DNA from: UBA7236 sp964638865
GTDB lineage: Bacteria; Bacteroidota; Bacteroidia; Chitinophagales; BACL12
NCBI GenBank assembly: GCA_964638865.1
Contig: CAZXBG010000019.1
Span: 1-34,962 of the forward strand
Length of the DNA: 34,962 nt
Reading direction: 5' to 3'
The notes under the pieces were generated by a model. It worked only from the letters and a program-made list of their open reading frames with translations, was not told the origin of the DNA and made no database searches. Position 1 is the stretch's first letter, and each line of letters starts with the position of its first letter. Positions 31,565-34,962 of the stretch are shown one piece after another. A program made the translations under genes and the position numbers.

Positions 31565-32464
31565 ATGCTCAATCGTTTAGCTGTTAAGCAGGGAGATAAA
31601 ATTGGAATACTTTCCACAGCCAGATGGATAGAAAGAAAGGAGTTGGAATTTGCCGATCAACTATTGCGTTCCTGGGGACTTATTCCCGTTTATGGAGAAA
31701 CTATTTTTGCCAAAGATGGACAGTTCGCAGGTGATGACATGCTAAGAGCAAATAATCTTCAAACTTTTTTAGACGATCCTGATATCAGGGCCATCATTTG
31801 TGCCAGAGGAGGATATGGAACTATCAGGATAATGAATAAAATAGATTTTACCGGTTTTATGAATACGCCTAAATTTATTTGCGGATTTAGCGATATGACG
31901 GTATTATTCAGCCATATTACAGACAAACTTGGTATGCCGGTAATTCATTCGGGTATGCCTTTTACCTTCCCAAAAAACAGCACCGCTTCTTTAGAAACAC
32001 TGAAAAATTGTTTGTTTGGAATAGCTCCTGAATATGATATTCCTGCAAATTCAAATAATATTTTAGGAGAAACCAGCGGAGTATTGATAGGCGGAAATTT
32101 ATCAATTTTATATTCACTGTTGGGAACAAAATTTGGTTTTTCTTCAGCAGGTAAAATATTATTTATTGAAGATATTGATGAATACCTCTACCATATAGAT
32201 CGAATGATGTGGAGCTTAAAACTCGCGGGTAAATTAGAAAACATTATAGGGTTGGTGATTGGTGGCATGACTGATCTGAAAGACAATCAGGTACCCTTCG
32301 GCATATCTGCAGAAACTATAATTCTGGAGCAGGTAAAAGAATTAAATATTCCTGTTTGTTTCGGATTTCCTGTCGGACATCAGGATGATAATCGCGCACT
32401 ATATTTAGGAAGGGAAATACATTTAAAAACAGATTCGGAAAAGAGTAGTTTAATATATCTCTGA
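31565..32464 (+). CDS. LD-carboxypeptidase (peptidase S66)
   Basis: This serine peptidase family removes the terminal D-Ala from murein tetrapeptides during cell-wall recycling. With the ATG at 31565 it has 299 aa and starts MLNRLAVKQGDKIGILSTAR. The nucleophile Ser109 is in ICGFSDMTVLF. The rest of the triad is Glu202 in LFIEDIDEYLY and His272 in VGHQDDNRALYLG, all in the family's expected order. The GGYGTIRI loop (82-89) is also typical. There is no signal peptide, which fits the cytosolic LdcA type. It is divergent from metG, with 37 bp between the starts, and ends at a strong terminator. Confidence 0.93.
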   Translation: MLNRLAVKQGDKIGILSTARWIERKELEFADQLLRSWGLIPVYGETIFAKDGQFAGDDMLRANNLQTFLDDPDIRAIICARGGYGTIRIMNKIDFTGFMNTPKFICGFSDMTVLFSHITDKLGMPVIHSGMPFTFPKNSTASLETLKNCLFGIAPEYDIPANSNNILGETSGVLIGGNLSILYSLLGTKFGFSSAGKILFIEDIDEYLYHIDRMMWSLKLAGKLENIIGLVIGGMTDLKDNQVPFGISAETIILEQVKELNIPVCFGFPVGHQDDNRALYLGREIHLKTDSEKSSLIYL

Positions 32465-32490
32465 AATGATTTAAATAAAATCTATCAAAT

Positions 32491-32520
32491 AAAAAAACCG
32501 GTTATTAAGCCGGTTTTTTT
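32491..32520. terminator. Bidirectional intrinsic terminator
   Basis: AAAAAAACCGG (32491-32501) pairs perfectly with CCGGTTTTTTT (32510-32520) over an 8-base loop, with T-runs on both strands. It lies between convergent genes and can serve both the LD-carboxypeptidase and the DUF3108 gene. Confidence 0.88.
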
Positions 32521-32525
32521 ATTTT

Positions 32526-33374
32526 TTATTCCACTTTAGAAGTGAACGGATATTTATTTCCACCATAGGATTTAAGATCACAGGTAATTCTACCGACACG
32601 CAATTCTGATTCAATTCTCACCGGGATCCTGTTATCATCATCTGTTAACCACAATGTCATTCCTTCTCCTTCTTTAAATATTTCACCTTCTTGGAGCAAA
32701 GGTTTTAATTTAATACAATTAAATTTTCCCAATTTGGTTTCATAAACTTCTTTACCATCATAACGAACATACATATCGTATTCCTCATCATCAATTGCCA
32801 TTTTTACATGTATTTTATCTCCTGTTTTTGCATTTGAAAGGTCTAAAGTTCTCATCCAATAAAAAGTGGAAAGCAGATCAACACCACATGGATCAACATT
32901 CAAAATTGTTTTTGTTACTTTTTTTCCTTTGCGGTTATCCTGATAAGAATAAATGATATTGTTTTCTCTGTCCCAGTCATAGGAACGATAGAAGGTATAA
33001 CCTCCTTCATATACATCGCGACTGAATTTATACGACTGCAAGGTTACGCTGTTCATCCAGGTGTCTGCTTTATCGCGAACTTTGAATAACCAATCAAATG
33101 ATTTATAACTATTGGCTTCCCCGGCTGCGTGTAATACAGAAATACCATTATAAGTTTCACTGGTAAGCTTAAAATAAACTTCACCCCCACTTAACCAAAC
33201 AGCACCCCAGTTGTAATATACTTTGTATGTTAATGATTCACCTGATTGAAATGCCATGTGCGGAATTTCACAAGTTTCAGAAACCGGTGCTGATGCAGTT
33301 GGGAAATTATTTTCTTTATTATCAGAAAATAAAGTTCCAAGAGAAAGCGATGCAAATAATAATGGTTTGATCAT
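32526..33374 (-). CDS. DUF3108 domain protein
   Basis: The 282-aa protein matches the DUF3108 pattern of mostly beta-strand envelope proteins. After a hydrophobic N-terminus (MIKPLLFASLSLGTLFSDN, a weak signal peptide) comes the opening FQSGESLTYKVYYNWGAVWLSGGEV. The middle shows KVRDKADTWMNSVTLQSYKFSRDVYEGGY, and the end LWLTDDDNRIPVRIESELRVGRITCDLKSY is typical of the family. It probably acts in the periplasm, but the domain has no settled function. It overlaps the flippase-like gene upstream by 4 bp (ATGA), so the two are likely one operon. Confidence 0.85.
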   Translation of the reverse strand: MIKPLLFASLSLGTLFSDNKENNFPTASAPVSETCEIPHMAFQSGESLTYKVYYNWGAVWLSGGEVYFKLTSETYNGISVLHAAGEANSYKSFDWLFKVRDKADTWMNSVTLQSYKFSRDVYEGGYTFYRSYDWDRENNIIYSYQDNRKGKKVTKTILNVDPCGVDLLSTFYWMRTLDLSNAKTGDKIHVKMAIDDEEYDMYVRYDGKEVYETKLGKFNCIKLKPLLQEGEIFKEGEGMTLWLTDDDNRIPVRIESELRVGRITCDLKSYGGNKYPFTSKVE

Positions 33375-34351
33375 GATTGTTTGTTTTTAAAAAAATTATA
33401 TTTAAAAATAAATATATAACCTAATGTTGCCGGCACTATCAGATTAAGTATCCAAATGCTGGAAGTTGCAGCCAGTGTTGTTCCCACATTCACATCATAA
33501 TTTGAAAAAATGAGTGTCGCAATCGGCAATCTTGTTAACAGATCTACTATCGCAAAACTTGGAACCACTGTTTGTGCCAGGTAAATAACTCCTATTGCAA
33601 CTATTCCGTCAAAAACACTTATCTCTGCACCAAACAATCTAAGAAAAATCAAATACTGTGCCGCGTAAACAGCGTAACGCAATATGGATAACAGTAAAAG
33701 GGCTGTAACATCTCTTGAATGATATCTTTTAAGCACTTCGGTATAAGGGTAAATTCTTTTCAGGAATCTGTTTCTTTTAAAAACCTGGATCACAACATCC
33801 AGATTATAATAGGCAAGCAATAACAATATTATAGTTATGGAACTTATCAAAATAATGGAAAAAAACAGAAAAGAGGCTATATGCTCCACTTTATGGAGAT
33901 AGATGATCATACTTATTATCCCTGCTATGATTGTTGCTAAATTCTGGCTAAAACTGCCGATCAGAGAAACGATCACAGCCGGAATACGAAATTTTCTAGG
34001 CACATACAAAATTCTGCCTCCAAATTCACCCACCCGGTTTGGTGTAAACAAACCCAATGTAACTCCGGTCCAAACGGCCTTAAAAGTTCTTATGAATCGA
34101 ATGGGATTTAACTTTTGTATAAGCAATTTCCATTTATAAGCCTCAATACCCCAATTCAGGAACATCAAAAGCAGTAAAATAAAAAGTATGAAAAAAGTAT
34201 TGCCGCCGGTTCGGTCTTGAAGGAGCTGTGGAATTTGAAGAACATCCTCATTCTGATATAATTGTTTATAAAGTGCAAAAGCCAATAAAAGTAAAACAGC
34301 TACTTTTATAGCCAGAGACCAGAGTAGGGATTTATTCGTTTTATTTTTCAA
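33371..34351 (-). CDS. UPF0104/LPG-synthase-TM family membrane protein
   Basis: The 326-aa protein has about eight membrane helices and shows the signatures of the lysylphosphatidylglycerol synthetase transmembrane / UPF0104 family: IRFIRTFKAVWTGVTLGLFTPNRVGEFGGRILY, and a later LLLSILRYAVYAAQYLIFLRLFG. The soluble transferase domain of MprF is absent, so it is only the flippase-like half, often linked to lipid transport. The start is TTG at 34351, since no ATG fits and a stop codon precedes it. The downstream DUF3108 gene overlaps by 4 bp. The start faces that of ruvC only 13 bp away. Confidence 0.85.
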   Translation of the reverse strand: MKNKTNKSLLWSLAIKVAVLLLLAFALYKQLYQNEDVLQIPQLLQDRTGGNTFFILFILLLLMFLNWGIEAYKWKLLIQKLNPIRFIRTFKAVWTGVTLGLFTPNRVGEFGGRILYVPRKFRIPAVIVSLIGSFSQNLATIIAGIISMIIYLHKVEHIASFLFFSIILISSITIILLLLAYYNLDVVIQVFKRNRFLKRIYPYTEVLKRYHSRDVTALLLLSILRYAVYAAQYLIFLRLFGAEISVFDGIVAIGVIYLAQTVVPSFAIVDLLTRLPIATLIFSNYDVNVGTTLAATSSIWILNLIVPATLGYIFIFKYNFFKNKQS

Positions 34352-34364
34352 TGTGCTTCAAGTA

Positions 34365-34931
34365 ATGTCAGAAAAAAATCCACAGCAAATAATAATGGGT
34401 GTTGACCCGGGAACAAATATATTGGGTTATAGTATTATTTGTGCCGATAAAAATACTATCAAAATATTAATAAATGGTGTTATACAGTTAAAAAAGACGG
34501 ATGATCATTTCATTCGTTTAGGAATTATATACGAAAAACTCACAGCTTATATAAAAGAATATAAACCTATGGCATTAGCAATTGAAGCCCCTTTCTTTGG
34601 AAAAAATGTGCAATCCATGTTGAAGCTGGGTCGTGCTCAGGGTGCTGCGATAATTGCGGGCGTAAATAATAATGTTCCTGTTATTGAATATAGTCCTCGA
34701 CGTATAAAACAATCAATTACAGGAAAAGGAAATGCGTCTAAAGAACAGGTTGCTAAAATGTTGGAAAGCACTTTAAAAATTATTGAAATGCCTAAATATT
34801 TTGACGCAACAGATGCATTAGCAGTGGCAGTTTGTCATTTTAATTCAGGAAAAAAAATCTCTCCTAAAGGGAAACAATTTAATGGTTGGGCAGATTATAT
34901 TACAGCAAATCCGGGGAAAGTAAAAACATAA
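34365..34931 (+). CDS. ruvC: Holliday junction resolvase RuvC
   Basis: RuvC cuts Holliday junctions in recombination, acting with RuvAB. From the ATG at 34365 it has 188 aa; an in-frame GTG at 34353 would add four residues. All four catalytic acids are in place: Asp14 in IMGVDPGTNILGYS, Glu74 in LAIEAPFFGKN, and Asp147 and Asp150 in FDATDALAVAVCH. The NGVIQLKK and KQSITGKGNASKEQVAKML segments are also canonical. It is divergent from the flippase-like gene with almost no spacer, so its promoter must lie inside that gene. Confidence 0.96.
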   Translation: MSEKNPQQIIMGVDPGTNILGYSIICADKNTIKILINGVIQLKKTDDHFIRLGIIYEKLTAYIKEYKPMALAIEAPFFGKNVQSMLKLGRAQGAAIIAGVNNNVPVIEYSPRRIKQSITGKGNASKEQVAKMLESTLKIIEMPKYFDATDALAVAVCHFNSGKKISPKGKQFNGWADYITANPGKVKT

Positions 34932-34962
34932 CAGCATAAATTTCTGATAAAAGTTCTATTTA

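Noticed and set aside
1..34962. tRNA or rRNA genes
   Set aside because: I looked through the spacers and saw no cloverleaf-like pattern or rRNA core sequence; without a covariance search a divergent tRNA cannot be excluded.

Overview
The window looks like a chromosomal segment of a low-GC Bacteroidota bacterium. Family-level evidence: promoters of the TAnnTTTG type with an upstream TTTG/TTG, few Shine-Dalgarno sequences, a bacillithiol-type BshB1 deacetylase, a bS16 protein with a long acidic tail, and a capsule-export protein with many SLBB domains. I cannot resolve the genus. A run of exactly 100 N (7875-7974) marks a scaffold gap inside a repeat, so this is probably a draft or metagenome assembly.

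Layout. (1) 1-2577: a gene-poor left end, a possible 67-aa membrane protein, a hypothetical protein, a holin-X-like membrane protein and an AI-2E-family transporter, all on the minus strand. (2) 2714-6401: yidC and pyrG (minus). (3) 6402-6762: repeat-rich spacer, then era (plus). (4) 7645-8398: 142-bp tandem repeats interrupted by the gap. (5) 8417-10665: a plus-strand thiol-redox trio, trxB, a glutathione-peroxidase-family gene and bshB1. (6) 10757-13228: the classic rpsP-rimM-trmD-rplS cluster (minus), with a canonical promoter before rpsP and another before rplS. (7) 13360-29244: a 16-kb, entirely minus-strand exopolysaccharide locus. (8) 29434-34931: metG (minus), an LD-carboxypeptidase (plus), a DUF3108 protein plus a flippase-like membrane protein (minus), and ruvC (plus).

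The polysaccharide locus is the most interesting part. Read in transcription order it encodes a multi-SLBB outer-membrane export protein, a Wzz-like chain-length protein without kinase domain, an MBOAT acyltransferase, an SGNH/AlgJ-like partner, a Wzx-type flippase, two sulfotransferases, a Wzy/O-antigen-ligase-like polymerase, a beta-propeller-like protein of unknown role, a third sulfotransferase, one GT2 glycosyltransferase, a divergent fourth sulfotransferase and, after a repeat-filled gap, a fifth. Most genes overlap or abut, suggesting one operon. The simplest reading is a Wzx/Wzy-dependent surface polysaccharide that is both acylated and heavily sulfated. Only one glycosyltransferase, no initiating sugar-phosphate transferase, no Wzc kinase and no PAPS-forming genes are present, so the pathway must be completed elsewhere.

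The intergenic DNA is also structured. Two distant spacers (6402-6762 and 14305-14671) carry the same two repeat types: arrays with a 7-bp period, and ~31-bp palindromes built on CTCACAGG/CCTGTGAG.
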